Of a stretch of 64,000 nt of DNA, positions 1 to 11,165 are shown one piece after another. Position 1 is the first letter of the stretch, and each line of letters begins with the position of its first letter. The notes under the pieces are model-generated. The model saw nothing but the letters and a program-made list of their open reading frames with translations, made no database searches and was not told the origin of the DNA. The stretch comes from Excoecaria cochinchinensis (taxonomy: Eukaryota > Streptophyta > Magnoliopsida > Malpighiales > Euphorbiaceae). The DNA lies in the NCBI GenBank assembly GCA_947683425.1, contig CANTUQ010000009.1, positions 9,811,001 to 9,875,000 on the forward strand. The letters are read 5' to 3'. The translations under genes were made by a program, and so were the position numbers.

Positions 1-1144
1 GGAAAAGATAAATAATGATATTATCTCTTAATTCAAAATTAAGATATAATATATATATATATATACATATATTTATATATATTTATTTATTTATTTATTT
101 ATTATTCTAAATAATAAGAAATAATATATTAATACATATTATTATCTCATATTCAAAATAAGAGATATTTATATGTATAAATATATATATATATAAATAT
201 GTAATTTCGAAATTAAATATAAATACCTATATTTATATTTTATTCCGAAATAACCCAATAAAATCCATTCTGTTCATTTTGCTCTTGGTGTGTGACCCAA
301 TAGGTTTATATTATGTTGGCAGTGGGCCTAATCCCATAAAAGCCCACAAGTCATAATTGGTCTCTAGCAAGACATTATGACTACCCAAATAATATAAATA
401 TCGTTAGTCCGATTTTAACCTTGCAATAGAACATGTTATTATCCTTTTATCACACGATATCTTGTTCGAACATAAGTCATGGTCCATGTCAAACTTAAAT
501 TGTTCAAACATATAATTTCTCGATCACCAAGTAGACTGATAAATTCAAATGACATTGATCACACTATCAATTCATTTGAGCACGGCCATGCATTTTACAG
601 TTCTACTTATCGAGGGGCCCAATAGATATCTCTCTCATAAGAGAGGGACAAATTCCATCTTGATTATTCACTTTCCTCCGCATAATTCTCATTATGTCCG
701 ATCATAAACTTTATAATTATCCGATTAAAGATAACGTTTGATTATGTCAAAACATAATGATCCTTATGTAGGAAACTATGATAACCTCAGGTCAAGGATT
801 CAATAATATATCTATTATAAGAACACTTATGACATTAACCCATGAAGTGATCTTATAGTGGGTCTATCCAGTACTTTGTTCTCTAGCAAGTACATATAGA
901 TTTGATTTATATCAACATATATAATCATCCCATGATTATCAATGCAAATCTATACTAGTCTTAATTATCTTTATGCCCTTTATTGATAAATGACTAGGGA
1001 CAACATGAATAACGTTGTTATTCATAAACATTACAATAATGTAACATGCCAATAATATCAATACGAAGAAAACCATTATATAAATGAAAAAAGTAATGAT
1101 TACATCAAGGTCCAAATGCTTGGCCTAGGGCATAACCACTAACA
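1..1144 (-). mobile_element. Partial LTR of a Ty1/copia-type element (K), cut by the left window edge
   Basis: Read on the minus strand this begins TGTTAGTGGTTATGCCC at 1144, the TGTTAG terminus common in plant Ty1/copia LTRs. It continues as AT-rich DNA with no reading frame to the window edge. The stretch around 40-240 is (TA)n and (TTTA)n low-complexity sequence. To the right, position 1145 falls abruptly into a Tekay-type LTR, so K probably inserted there; the right target-site copy would be GTAAG (1145-1149). The left end and any internal domain are outside the window, so a full element and a solo LTR cannot be told apart. The copia assignment rests on the terminus and overall look only. 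Confidence 0.55.
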
Positions 1145-2615
1145 GTAAGGTACCCTTTTGGCCGGTTGGTACCCGTAAAGTACTGTCCGTATACTCATTA
1201 TCCACTATTTTGAGTCAGCAGGTATTCTGTTCACTTTGTCTGATATGAATATAAGAATATGATGACCGTTTGGGTAAGATCTCAGTAATGTGAATCAGCT
1301 ATCTTTCTGAATGTGATCATGAAAGTCTGAGTGGTCTGAATGTGACTTAAGTATGTATTTGTATATGCTTTCCCACTTATATTGTATTGTGAATGGATTT
1401 AATTGATCAGTTGGGAGTGTAAGCATGCAAACTAGTATGTATAAGTACGCTGGCTTGCATCATTGAATACTATGGTTAAATGTGTGAACAAGTATTTGTC
1501 ATATTGTGATGCAATGCATATGGATCGACGTCCGGTAAGTGCATGTGCCATGATGTAATGATATGCTATATGTTCCTTTGAACTCAGTTATCGCAGTGTT
1601 TTTGGTGCGTTGTTGTGTGGTTGCAATTCATGGCATGATATTGTATAGTTTAGAGTTGCGCAGTGGAAGTGTGGTGGTTTGATTCTATACACTGGGTTTT
1701 ATTTAGTGTATGCATCTTGTGACATGATAAAAAGTATGTTTTACTACCTCTTTATAGTGCATGATGGTTGGGTGTAATATTACTTGGTATTTGTGTTGCA
1801 TGTGAACGGGTTCCGCTAAAGTAAGGGTACCTTGGTATGATATGTGCATGTGTAAATTTTCAAGAGATTATGCATGGTGACGTGTTGCTATCTGATGCCT
1901 CGGCGAACCAGTAAGTATATGCATGTGAGATTGTATGTAGTTCTGCATGATGATATCTGTACTATGTATGGTATTGGTTTTGCTTTGGCTTATTTTAACA
2001 TAAGTATATGGATATGGATGTGAGTTCTCGAATGAATGCCCTTGCTATGCAAGTCTGATTATATATGTGTTATGAATATCCGCATTTGCCATTTGAATGT
2101 GTTATGCCTTGGCGACCATTGTGAATGGCCATCCATATTTCTTGTGTGTTCTTCCCACTAAGCGTTATCGCTTAGCACGAGCTCTCTTCCCGTGCAGGTG
2201 GCAGGTTGTGTTCGGACCGAGTCGCGCATCTGCAAGGTCGACAATGTAGAAGTCAGAAGTTTTGTTTTGAGACCAGCTTCTGTATTTTGGATTTTTGTTA
2301 TTCCTGTAGTCTTATGTATCTGTAAGGTTTTGGATATTATTTTGGGTTATGTAAATGTTATTATATTTATATATTAAGTTATTCCTTCGTTTTATCTTTC
2401 CTTATGCTTCCGTTGAATGATTATATGTATGTATGTGAGTTATTGTATGTTCAGCTATTGTTTCTTTAAAAGTTTTAATTTCCATTGTATTTTCGTATGT
2501 ATGTTATGTATGAATGAATGCTTTCGCATAGTGTATGTGTGCATGTGTGTGAGTGAGCGTTGAGTAGCGCGCCTGCCGGCGCCCTTCCAATGGGGGCGAC
2601 AGTGGGGGTGTTACA
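1145..2615 (+). mobile_element. Plus-strand Tekay-type LTR, 3' part (G)
   Basis: This is the plus-strand counterpart of the blocks in the A, B and E LTRs. It has the 'ggttggtacccgtaaagtac' block near 1160, the hairpin pair at 2114-2130 and 2158-2175, the CCGTGCAGGT box just after, and the terminus GGGGGTGTTACA ending at 2615. It lacks the 5' end, which would lie left of the copia LTR. There is no coding capacity. It meets the truncated A LTR tail-to-tail at 2615/2616, so it probably inserted into A. Confidence 0.7.
2114..2175 (+). other. Tandem conserved hairpins HP1+HP2 (copy in G)
   Basis: HP1 (2114-2130) pairs GACCATT with AATGGCC around a GTG loop. HP2 (2158-2175) pairs CTAAGCG with CGCTTAG around TTAT. 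The same pair occurs at the same distance from the LTR end in A, B and E. Confidence 0.6.
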
Positions 2616-4849
2616 GCGTTGGCTCAGACTGCGGCAACTCTACCAAAGCAACTCCTTCCGCACCTGCACGGGTAAACACACCGTACTAAGCAATAAACGC
2701 TTAGCGGGGAACACACATAAATATATTAAAGGACAACCATTCACAACGGTCGTCAAGGCAAAACAGAAGTGTTCATCATAATATACCATACACATAGCAT
2801 ATCAATTGCATAAGCATGCATATATACTAAAGCCATACATTCTTAAGCTCATAACAATATTCATATTCCCATAACAGATTATACTTTTCATTTATGAGTT
2901 CACACTCGAGGGAGTGGATAACGAGTATACGGACAGTACTTTACTGGCACGAGCCGATCACAAATAGTACCTTATGGGTACGAATCGAAAAACCAAGATA
3001 CTTTTAACATTCACAAAACATTTTCAAAAGGGATCTTAAACAAGATCCGAGCACATAGGGGTTCGCGAGGAACCAAGCGGGGACCTGATCGGGGTCCAAA
3101 CGAAACTGAGGGCTGCAGCTATAAGACTCTATTAGGCATGCCTAACTATCCAATTTCTAGACTCTAGCAGGTCATTCATAAACCATTCAATCCATTTCAT
3201 AACATTCCAAAATTATCATCATACATGTACATAGTCGTATCATGGATCCGCATTCATATAATTCATAAGACATCAAGCATAAATCTCATAGACATTAAAG
3301 GAAACTGGAGTTCATAAACCACACACAACAAAAGAAAACTTACTCAGCATGTAGGGAGCTGTCGCGCTCGCGACGTCTGTCTCGCTCGCAACAGAGACCT
3401 AAGTCTCTTCGCTGTGCGTGCGTGACGGATTTCGCGACCGCGAGGAGGACGAAGGGGCCAGGCTCTGTCGTGCTCGCGACGGATATCGCGATCGCGACAG
3501 AGAACAAATATTGCTGTCCCGAGCTCGCAACGAATTGCGTGCTCGCGATAGCACTTAGCCAGCATCGCGCACTATCGCGATCGCGACGAATGTCGTGCAC
3601 GCGACAGAGGGTGCTCAACGCTTCAGCTATCGCGGGCTCGCGATGACTGTCACGTGCTCGCGATAGTGAAGGTCCAAAATGCCGATCTCCGTAGTGCTCG
3701 TGATAGCATTGGGTTTTGCAAAATCTACAGAATTTTGCAGATTTTTTTCCTCCCACAATCAACCACAAACACATGCAAAACTCACCCAAGAACCTCTTAC
3801 CTCAAACCCAGCCATCCAATACCATCAACAACCATAATATAACATTAATCAACAAGAAATTTCACACAATTCATTAATTTAAACCTCCAATTCAAAGAAT
3901 CATCCAAAACCCCAATTTATGCACAAAACCACATCGACTCCAACATTATCACAATTAACTCATGCTCTTGCAAGATCCACATTCCAAAATAAAAACCCAT
4001 AGCATATACATCAAAATAAGGAACATATAACAACCTAATTCTAAGAAACCATCAAATCTCATACATAAACGTATATACATGAAAACCAAGAAATTCCCAA
4101 ACCTCAAAATCCTTAGCTCCTATTGCTTGGATCCACTAGTTCCAGCCTTCTCTTTGCCCTTTGGCTCGCGAGGAGGCTCAAGTAAGCACAAACAAGCACC
4201 CAAACACCAAAAACACAAACCCTAACTTAGATCCAACCCAAGGAGAAGAAGAAGAAAATGCATGAATAACACAAGAAAAAAGCAAGAACTTACCAAGGAA
4301 GATGTAAGGGAGTAATTAATTCCACCACTTGAGCTTGAATCTAAGTAAAGCACTTAGGAGAGTGTAAAGGAGGAAGAAGAAGAAGAAGAAGGAGAGAAAA
4401 CGGGAAATGGGTTTCAAAAATCTGATTTTCCCTTTTTCATTTTCTCTTTCCCATCTTTCTTTCCCCTTTAAACATGTTAACCATCTAGTGGAGGAGATTA
4501 CTTACTCACACCCTAACTAAATGTATCACATACACACAATAAAACACCCTATTAATGCACCCTACAAATGTATGCATGCCCACACACCACAATAACCCAC
4601 TAGTGCATATCCTACTATGGTATGATCAACCACACATAATGCAACTCCCATGCACACACACTACAATGGTGCACTCATGCACACACAAACCTGTCCCAAC
4701 TAATTTGCACCATAGTGCTACAGATGCACACACACGCACTAGAAAAACCCCAAATCATGCAATATTACCAAAATGACTTTATGATCATGCCAAAACACAT
4801 ACAAATACATACACACACACACGGCTCGTTCTACTAGGGGGCAAACGGG
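2616..4849 (-). repeat. Element A 3' LTR, truncated at both ends
   Basis: It aligns with 7494-9659 of the A 5' LTR. It lacks the terminal TGTCACAC at 4849, where the RT remnant begins, and lacks the end toward G. Relative to its sister it has ~107 bp more in the GC-rich dyad island (about 3355-3700) and ~58 bp less near 2900. The island consists of repeated motifs such as TCGCGATCGCGAC. Purine-rich (gaa)n lies near 4376. Confidence 0.85.
2686..2754 (-). other. Tandem hairpins HP2+HP1 (A 3' LTR)
   Basis: On the minus strand HP1 is 2754-2732: ten-pair arms GACGACCGTT and AATGGTTGTC around GTG, with two G-U pairs. HP2 is 2704-2686, with one substitution that breaks a pair (CTAAGCA in place of CTAAGCG on the plus strand), as expected for a defective copy. 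Confidence 0.5.
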
Positions 4850-5380
4850 CCATACCGAGTCCGAAATGCAGTCTTAACCACATCCTCATCCTTAACATGA
4901 AGCTGATAATACCCCGACCGTAGATCTATCTTAGAGAAAACACCGAAACCCCGAAGAACCGGAACCCCGAAGCTGATCAAACAAATCCTCGACTCTGGGC
5001 AACGGATACTTGTTCTTCACTGTGACCTTATTGATCTGCCTGTAGTCGATACACATCCTCAAGGATCCATCCTTCTTCTTAACGAATAGAACCGGAGCTC
5101 CCCAAGGAGATATGCTGGGTCGAATAAACCCCTTATCCAAGAGCTCTTGTAGTTGAGTTTTTAATTCTCTCAACTCTACAGGAGCCATTCGATAAGGTGC
5201 CTTCGATACAGGTGTGGTACCCGACATGATCTCTATGGCAAGCTCAACTTCCCTCTCTGGAGGCAAACCTGGCAATTCACTTGGAAAAACATCACTAAAC
5301 TCTCGAAAACAGGGATGTCCTCAATCCTCACTTGATCCCTCTTGGAATCCAAAACCATAGCCAGAAAAGCCTCACAACCT
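4850..5380 (-). pseudogene. Element A reverse transcriptase remnant (N-terminal half)
   Basis: A frame at 5275-4931 encodes the start of a Ty3/gypsy RT: the LPPEREVELAIEI lead-in, the ISPWGAPVLFVKKKDGS segment and CIDYRQINKVTVKNKYPLP. The next motif (SKIDL..YYQL) is reached only after a frame change caused by a small local duplication around 4948-4970. The frame stops at the TAFRTRYG region, where it is joined to LTR at about 4849. The palm motif with the catalytic aspartates (FIDD in element B) is deleted, so no active enzyme is possible. Sequence between 5276 and 5380 continues the protease-RT linker in another frame. Confidence 0.85.
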
Positions 5381-5382
5381 TT

Positions 5383-7027
5383 TCACATAAACCTCTTGGC
5401 TTGAATCGCAGAAATCACATTGTTCACAGAACTCGCACCCAAACCTCTTACAAACACTGGAGCTCGGTTCCTATCCCGAAGCACGAAGGTCTTCCTATGA
5501 CAATCAACTACAGTTCGATGCTCGCCCAACCAATCCATACCCAAAATCAAATCATACTCTCTGAAGGGTAACTCTATCAAATCCACAGGGAACTCAACAC
5601 CCTCAACCATCAAAAGGACAATTCCTAAAAAGTCTACTCACACTAACACTATGCCCTAAAGGATTGGTCACACATATCTCATAGTCTAACTGATCTACCA
5701 CATGCAACTTATCAATAATCTTATCCATGCACAAATACGAGTGTGTGGAACCAGGATCTATTAGAGCATATAATTCAGTGTCATGGAGTAGGAACTTACC
5801 AGCAATCACATCAGGGGCATCCTGCTCCTCTCTGGCTCTAACTGCATAAGCTCTAGCTGCAACTGGTGGAGGACGCTCAACTGACTCAGAAATAGCTCCA
5901 TTTCTTGGTCGACCGCCTCGACCTCTACCTCTACCCCGACCTCTTGCAGCCTGAGAAGCATTCGATCCAACTCTGCTAGCTCCTCCATGAGGTCCCGAAT
6001 CTTCACCCAACTGGGGACAACTGACCAAATGGTGTTCGGTGCTCCCACACTTAAAGCACCCACCCGTGAGCCACCTACACTCACCCCGGTGAGCCTTACC
6101 GCAATGCTCACAAACAGGCGTAGCATCCGATCGGCCACCTCTACCAGTACTAGCTGCTGCAGCTAAACCTTGCCTTCTCCCTCTAGCAGCCGAACCAATT
6201 GAAGACTCATCTTGCGGGTTCCTAGATCTCTTACCCGAAGATGAGGAAGAACCCCCTCTTGCAGAATTCCTTTGCTGAGCTCTCTCTCTAAGCAAAGATT
6301 CCGTCTTCTCCACCCTCATGGCAGCCTCTGCAATCTGATAATAACTTACTCAAGGCATACACATCAAGGAAATCAAAGCAATCTTCAAAGACTCGTTCAA
6401 CCCGGCTTCAAAATGCTTGCATCTAAAATCATTTGTCATAACCCCACGCGGAGCATAACGAGACAACCGATTAAACTCCTTCTCATAATCCGAAACTGAC
6501 AAGGCCCTCTGCTTTAAACTCAGAAACTGTGCCCATCTTGAGTCCCTATAAGCCTTAGTTACATACTTCTTAGTGAACTCCTCACTGAAGAAATCCCAAG
6601 TAACTGGATCAGGCATCTGAGGTCACCTACATACCAACTCCCACCATTCGTAAGCCGATCCCTGAAGCAATGCCACAGCACACTCAGCTTGCTGATCGGG
6701 AGGACACTTGACTTCCCTTAAAGCTCTCTTTACCTTATCAAGCCACTTTTCAGCTAACTCTAACTCATCAAGCCCAGTCCTATAAAAATCCTCAACACCA
6801 GCTCTGCTTAAACTCTCTATCGAAGCTTTAGGGGCAGTCACCCTTTCCAAAACCCGAACCATGTCCTGATGCAATCTGAACATTGCCTCAAAAGGCATGG
6901 CAGCGGCCTCGGGATGGACCCTAGCACGTTGAGCCGACACCAAAATAGAAATAGACGGATCTACAACTGGAGGATTCACACTTTCAGCGGACTCCTCGAG
7001 CGCACCATGAGCAGAATCAGAATCCAT
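5383..7027 (-). pseudogene. Element A gag-protease remnant
   Basis: The pieces lie in three or four frames from 5' to 3' on the minus strand. The gag N-terminus is 7027-6623 (Glu/Ser-rich start, then LDKVKRALREVKCPPDQQ). The middle of gag is 6616-6350 (WDFFSEEFTKKYV, LNESLK). The third frame, 6319-5603, has two Cys/His knuckles (CEHCGKAHRGEC and CFKCGSTEHHLVSC) and the protease active-site region ALIDPGSTHSYLC. The protease end, 5613-5383, contains DLILGMDWL and a conserved HR-VDCHRKTF stretch. Compared with the single frame in B there are at least three frameshifts (near 6620, 6335 and 5610). Gag would have packaged RNA and the aspartic protease would have cut the polyprotein; this copy can do neither. 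Confidence 0.85.
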
Positions 7028-7129
7028 CTAACAAACAAGAGGACAGCCGCATCAGCCAACACAGCCCTAGACATAGACATATCCACACATAGCATCACAT
7101 AGACAATCACCCAGAAATGCCTAAACCTA

Positions 7130-7142
7130 GGCTCTGATACCA
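7130..7142 (-). other. Primer-binding site, initiator-Met tRNA (element A)
   Basis: The minus strand reads TGGTATCAGAGCC, complementary to the 3' end of plant initiator Met tRNA. It lies 5 nt inside the 5' LTR boundary at 7148. This fixes element orientation as minus. Confidence 0.9.
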
Positions 7143-7147
7143 CAACT

Positions 7148-9667
7148 TGTGACACCCCTTACCCGTACTCAGGCGATCCCATCCCATGAGGAGTAAGATG
7201 CCGTACGAGTCAAGGTGCTCCCAAACAAAGCAGAGAACAAAGCATAGATAAACATACACAAAAGCGAGGTAATTAAAAACTTTTGCGAAGTAATAGAAAG
7301 CGAAAGCTGATCATGCATTAATATAACGGAGGCATTACATTACTGTTCTGATCAACTAAGAGATACAATAGTTAATTACAAATCCCAAAATTACATAAAC
7401 AAAAGCGGAAGCTATTACAAAACCAATATAAGAGAGTTCTATACAAAAAGAATCTCAAAATACGAAACTCAGTCCTATTCTAAACCCTGCTGTGTTGGCT
7501 CAGACTTCGGCGACTCTCCCAAAGCAACTCCTTCCGCACCTGCACGGGTAAACACACCGTGCTAAGCGATAAACGCTTAGTGGGGAACACACATAAATAT
7601 ATTAAAGGACAACCATTCACAACGGTTGTCAAGGCAAAACACAAGCGTTCATCATAATATACCATACACATAGCATATCAATTGCATAAGTATGCATATA
7701 TACTAAAGCCATACATTCTTAAGCTCATAACAATATTCATATTCCCATAAGAGATTATACTTTTCATTTATGAGTTCACACATGTATCACATACATTTCC
7801 TCATAACACAATTCATACCAGGCACCTGCTAACTCGAGGTAGTGGATAACGAGTATACGGACAGTACTTTATGGGTACGAGCCGATAACAAATAGTGCCT
7901 TACGGGTACAAATCGAAAAACCAAGATACTTTTAACTTTCATAAAACATTTTCAAAAGGGATCTTAAATAAGATCCGAGCACATAGGGGTTCGCGAGGAA
8001 CGAAGCAGGGACCTGATCGGGGTCCAAATGAAACTGAGGGCTGCAGCTATAAGACTCTATTAGGCCTGCCTAACTATCCACTTTCTAGACTCTAGCAGGT
8101 CATGCATAAACCATTCAATCCATTTCATAACATTCCAAAATCATCATCATACATGTACATAGTCGTATCATGGATCCGCATTCATATAATTCATAAGACA
8201 TCAAGCATAAATCTCATAGACATTAAAGGAAACTGGAGTTCATAAACCACACACAACAAAAGAAAACTTACTCAGCATGCAGGGAGCTGTCGCGCTCGCG
8301 ACGGATGTCGCGATCGTGACAGAGAACAAATATTGCTGTCGCGGGCTCACGACGAATCGCGTGCTCGCGATAGCACTTAGCCAGCATCACGCTCTGTAGC
8401 GATCGCGACAGAGGGTGCTCAACGCTTCGGCTATCGCGGGCTCGCGACAGCGAAGCTCCAAAACGCCGATCTCTGTCGCGCTCGCTACATCATCACGATC
8501 GCGACAGCATCGGGTTTTGCAAAATCTGCAGAATTCTGCAGATTTTCTTCCTCCCACAATAAACCACAAACACATGCAAAACTCACCCAAGAACCTCTTA
8601 CCTCAATCCCAGCCATCCAATAGCATCAACAACCATAATATAACATTAATCAACAAGAAATTTCACACAATTCATTAATTTAAACCTCCAATTCCAAGAA
8701 TTATCCAAAACCCCAATTTATGCACAAAACCACATCGACTCCAACATTATCACAATTAACTCATGCTCTTGCAAGATCCACATTCCAAAACAAAAACCCA
8801 TAGCATATACATCAAAATAAGGAACATATAACAACCTAATTCTAAGAAACCATCAAATCTCATACGTAAACATATATATATGAAAACTAAAAAATTCCCA
8901 AACCTCAAAATCCTTAGCTCCTATTGCTTGGATCCACTAGTTCCAGCCTTCTCTTTGCCCTTTGGCTCGCGAGGAGGCTCAAGTAAGCACAAACAAGCAC
9001 CCAAACACCAAAAACACAAACCCTAACTTAGATCCAACCCAAGGAGAAGAAGAAGAAAATGCATGAATAACACAAGGAAAAAGCAAGAACTTACTAAGGA
9101 AGATGCAAGGGAGTAATTAATTCCACCACTTGAGCTTGAATCTAAGTAAAGCACTTAGGAGAGTGTAAAGGAGGAAGAAGAAGAAGAAGAAGAAGAAGAA
9201 GGAGAGAAAATGGGAAATGGGTTCCAAAAATCTAATTTTCCCTTTTTCATTTTCTCTTTCCCATCTTTCTTTCCCCTTTACACATGTCAACCATCTAGTG
9301 GAGGAGATTACTTACTCACACCCTTACAAAATGTATCACATACACACAATGAAGCACCCTATTAATGCACCCTACAAATGTATGCATGCCCACACACCAC
9401 AATAACCCACTAGTGCATATCGTACTATGGTATGATCAACCACACATAATGCAACTCCCATGCACACACACTACAATGGTGCACTCATGCACACACAAAC
9501 CTGTTCCAACTAATTTGCACCATAGTGCTACAGATGCACACACATGCACTAGAAAAACCCCAAATCATGCAATATTACCAAAATGACCTTATGATCATGC
9601 CAAAACACATACAAATACATACACACACACATGGCTCGTTCTACTAGGGGGCAAACGGGGTGTGACA
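7148..9667 (-). repeat. Element A 5' LTR, complete (2520 bp)
   Basis: The termini are TGTCACACCCCG at 9667 (minus strand) and GGGGTGTCACA at 7148, the inverted terminal block typical of Tekay LTRs. The GC-rich dyad island lies at about 8283-8515. Purine-rich (gaa)n lies at about 9176-9205 and the double hairpin at 7562-7630. The short ORFs here are open by chance and have no family features. Confidence 0.9.
7562..7630 (-). other. Tandem hairpins HP2+HP1 (A 5' LTR), best-formed copy
   Basis: On the minus strand HP1 (7630-7608) has ten-pair arms GACAACCGTT and AATGGTTGTC around a GTG loop, with one G-U. HP2 (7580-7562) pairs CTAAGCG with CGCTTAG. A CCGTGCAGGTGCGG box follows within about 35 nt. 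Confidence 0.6.
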
Positions 9668-10957
9668 GCCTTGATAAGGATGAGTTTACGTTTTGAGAAG
9701 AGGGTTTAGTCAGGCACAAAAGACATGAGCTTGTATAAGCAGAGTATCCACTTGATGAGTTTCTAATGCAATCACTTCAACTTAATGTTATTTTGAGCTA
9801 AAAGTATCCAAATTCAAGAATACCTTTGTAGTGCGGCCATTTTTCTCTAGCAACCTGAACCTTCTTTGATAGCCATCTACCTAAGCCTAACATTACATCT
9901 GAAGTAAGACCTTTTGATTATTGGTTTAGTCTTATCCAATTAGCGGAGATGACCTCTCAATAGGGTTTGGTATGTAGGAAAAGGCATATGGTGTTTCTTG
10001 AGTTCCAAGTGGGGAGCCACGAATGCATTTATGCATTAGAGTTGAGTCTCATCCCCAACATTGCATCTAGAAGTTGCTTCAGAAAAATTAGGGCATAGAG
10101 AGAATTTTTAATCATGAAACCTGAGAGGGCTGATTGATAACAGGAGTTTGATGCTTTCAAGATCTATCTCGAGATTAGCTGAGGTCTTGTATTTTTTGAA
10201 ATCAATGCCAAAATAATGATCATGTTTAATGAAATCAAATTGAAACACATGCATTTATGCAATGATGTGATCAGAGTATTATACCCTGTGTGATCACAGT
10301 CATGCATACCCTCTGCTACTCTCAGCACGCAAACGCTTCAGCCGATTCATCCTGTTATCAAATGTACAAAATCAAGCTCATACAACCATGTCCTAGGACT
10401 CCAGAAAGATTCTTGCCAACAGCTTCAGTAATCTACAAAAAAAAAAGGCCCGTTAGAGTGAAAATCATAACTGGCGCTCTAAGCAAAAATTTGGCAAAAG
10501 GATGGGGTAAAAACCTGAAAACAGGCAGTCTGTCCTTAAAAAAAACAGCTGGATTGGGTTGGGTCCTCTCCAGGCAAAATTAAGGCACAGGGTTATGTTA
10601 AAATCCGCAAAGGACGCATCTCCCGTTAAGAAAAGCTAGTGTGAAAATCCACAAGGGATGCACTACCTTCAAATAATGACTACAGGTACCGAATGAGAAT
10701 CTTGCAATCCCAAAAGGGCATGAAATTCAAAAGCAGCTTAAAAGGCATCGATCCTATTGCAAATTGTAGCTAGCCCGGCTATCATCTCCAAGTCCACATA
10801 GATGAATCCTTATACTGCATTTCTGCATGATTCATGCATTTCACTTGCATGCTCACTATTTTTCCTGCATATTTTAGTTTCCCTATTTTACAGAGAGAGA
10901 GATTTGATGCAGACACCGATAGAAATCGAGTGACGACATCAGTCCAAACAACCGACC
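9668..10957 (+). other. Element F 3' non-coding region upstream of its array
   Basis: There is no family-recognisable reading frame. The segment at about 10430-10670 is conserved with element C: a repeated 'tggattgggttgggtcc' context, 'gacagactgcctg' on the opposite strand, and the repeated 'aaaatccacaagggatgca' motif. About 10675-10957 has no recognisable feature apart from being AT-rich. Confidence 0.6.
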
Positions 10958-11165
10958 AAAGACCTTTGAGGAGGCAAATCCAGAAGACCTTTGAGGAGGC
11001 AAATTTCAAAGACCTTTGAGGAGGCAAATTCCGAAGACCTTTGAGGAGGCAAAAATCCAGAAGACATTTGAGGAGGCAAATCTCGAAGACCTTTGAGGAG
11101 GCAAAAACCAGAAGACCTTTGAGGAGGCAAATCTCAAAGACCTTTGAGGAGGCAAAATCCAGAAG
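10958..11165 (+). repeat. Tandem array, ~25-bp monomer, first segment (element F)
   Basis: About eight copies of AGACCTTTGAGGAGGCAAA plus a variable 5-8 nt tail (TCCAGA, TTTCAAA, TTCCGA, AAATCCAGA). The array is interrupted at 11165 by solo LTR J and resumes at 13629 with the same monomer. Long minus-strand ORFs across it come only from the repeat having no stop in some frames. Confidence 0.9.

Larger units (their letters stand above)
2616..9667 (-). mobile_element. Element A: Tekay/Del chromovirus with large internal deletion
   Basis: The order on the minus strand is 5' LTR (9667-7148), PBS (7142-7130), gag-protease-RT remnants (7027-4850) and truncated 3' LTR (4849-2616). The protein remnants are close to those of element B, which has a chromodomain, so A is placed in Tekay. 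RT beyond the TAFRTRYG region, RNase H, integrase, chromodomain and PPT are all missing. RT is joined directly to LTR sequence at about 4849. The 3' LTR also lacks its last ~345 bp where it meets G. The right flank (GCCTT, 9668-9672) is Tat-element sequence, so A inserted into F. The left target-site copy is not in the window. Confidence 0.85.

Noticed and set aside
3340..3842. ORFs of 60-150 codons rich in Arg and Ala on both strands in the A LTRs (also 8387-8678)
   Set aside because: They lie in the GC-rich dyad island, where stops are rare; both strands are open and sister LTRs do not conserve the frame.
7130..7142. Fragment of a Met tRNA gene
   Set aside because: Only the 13-nt 3' complement is present next to an LTR end, so it is a primer-binding site; the same holds for the Asp and Arg-type sites in D and C.
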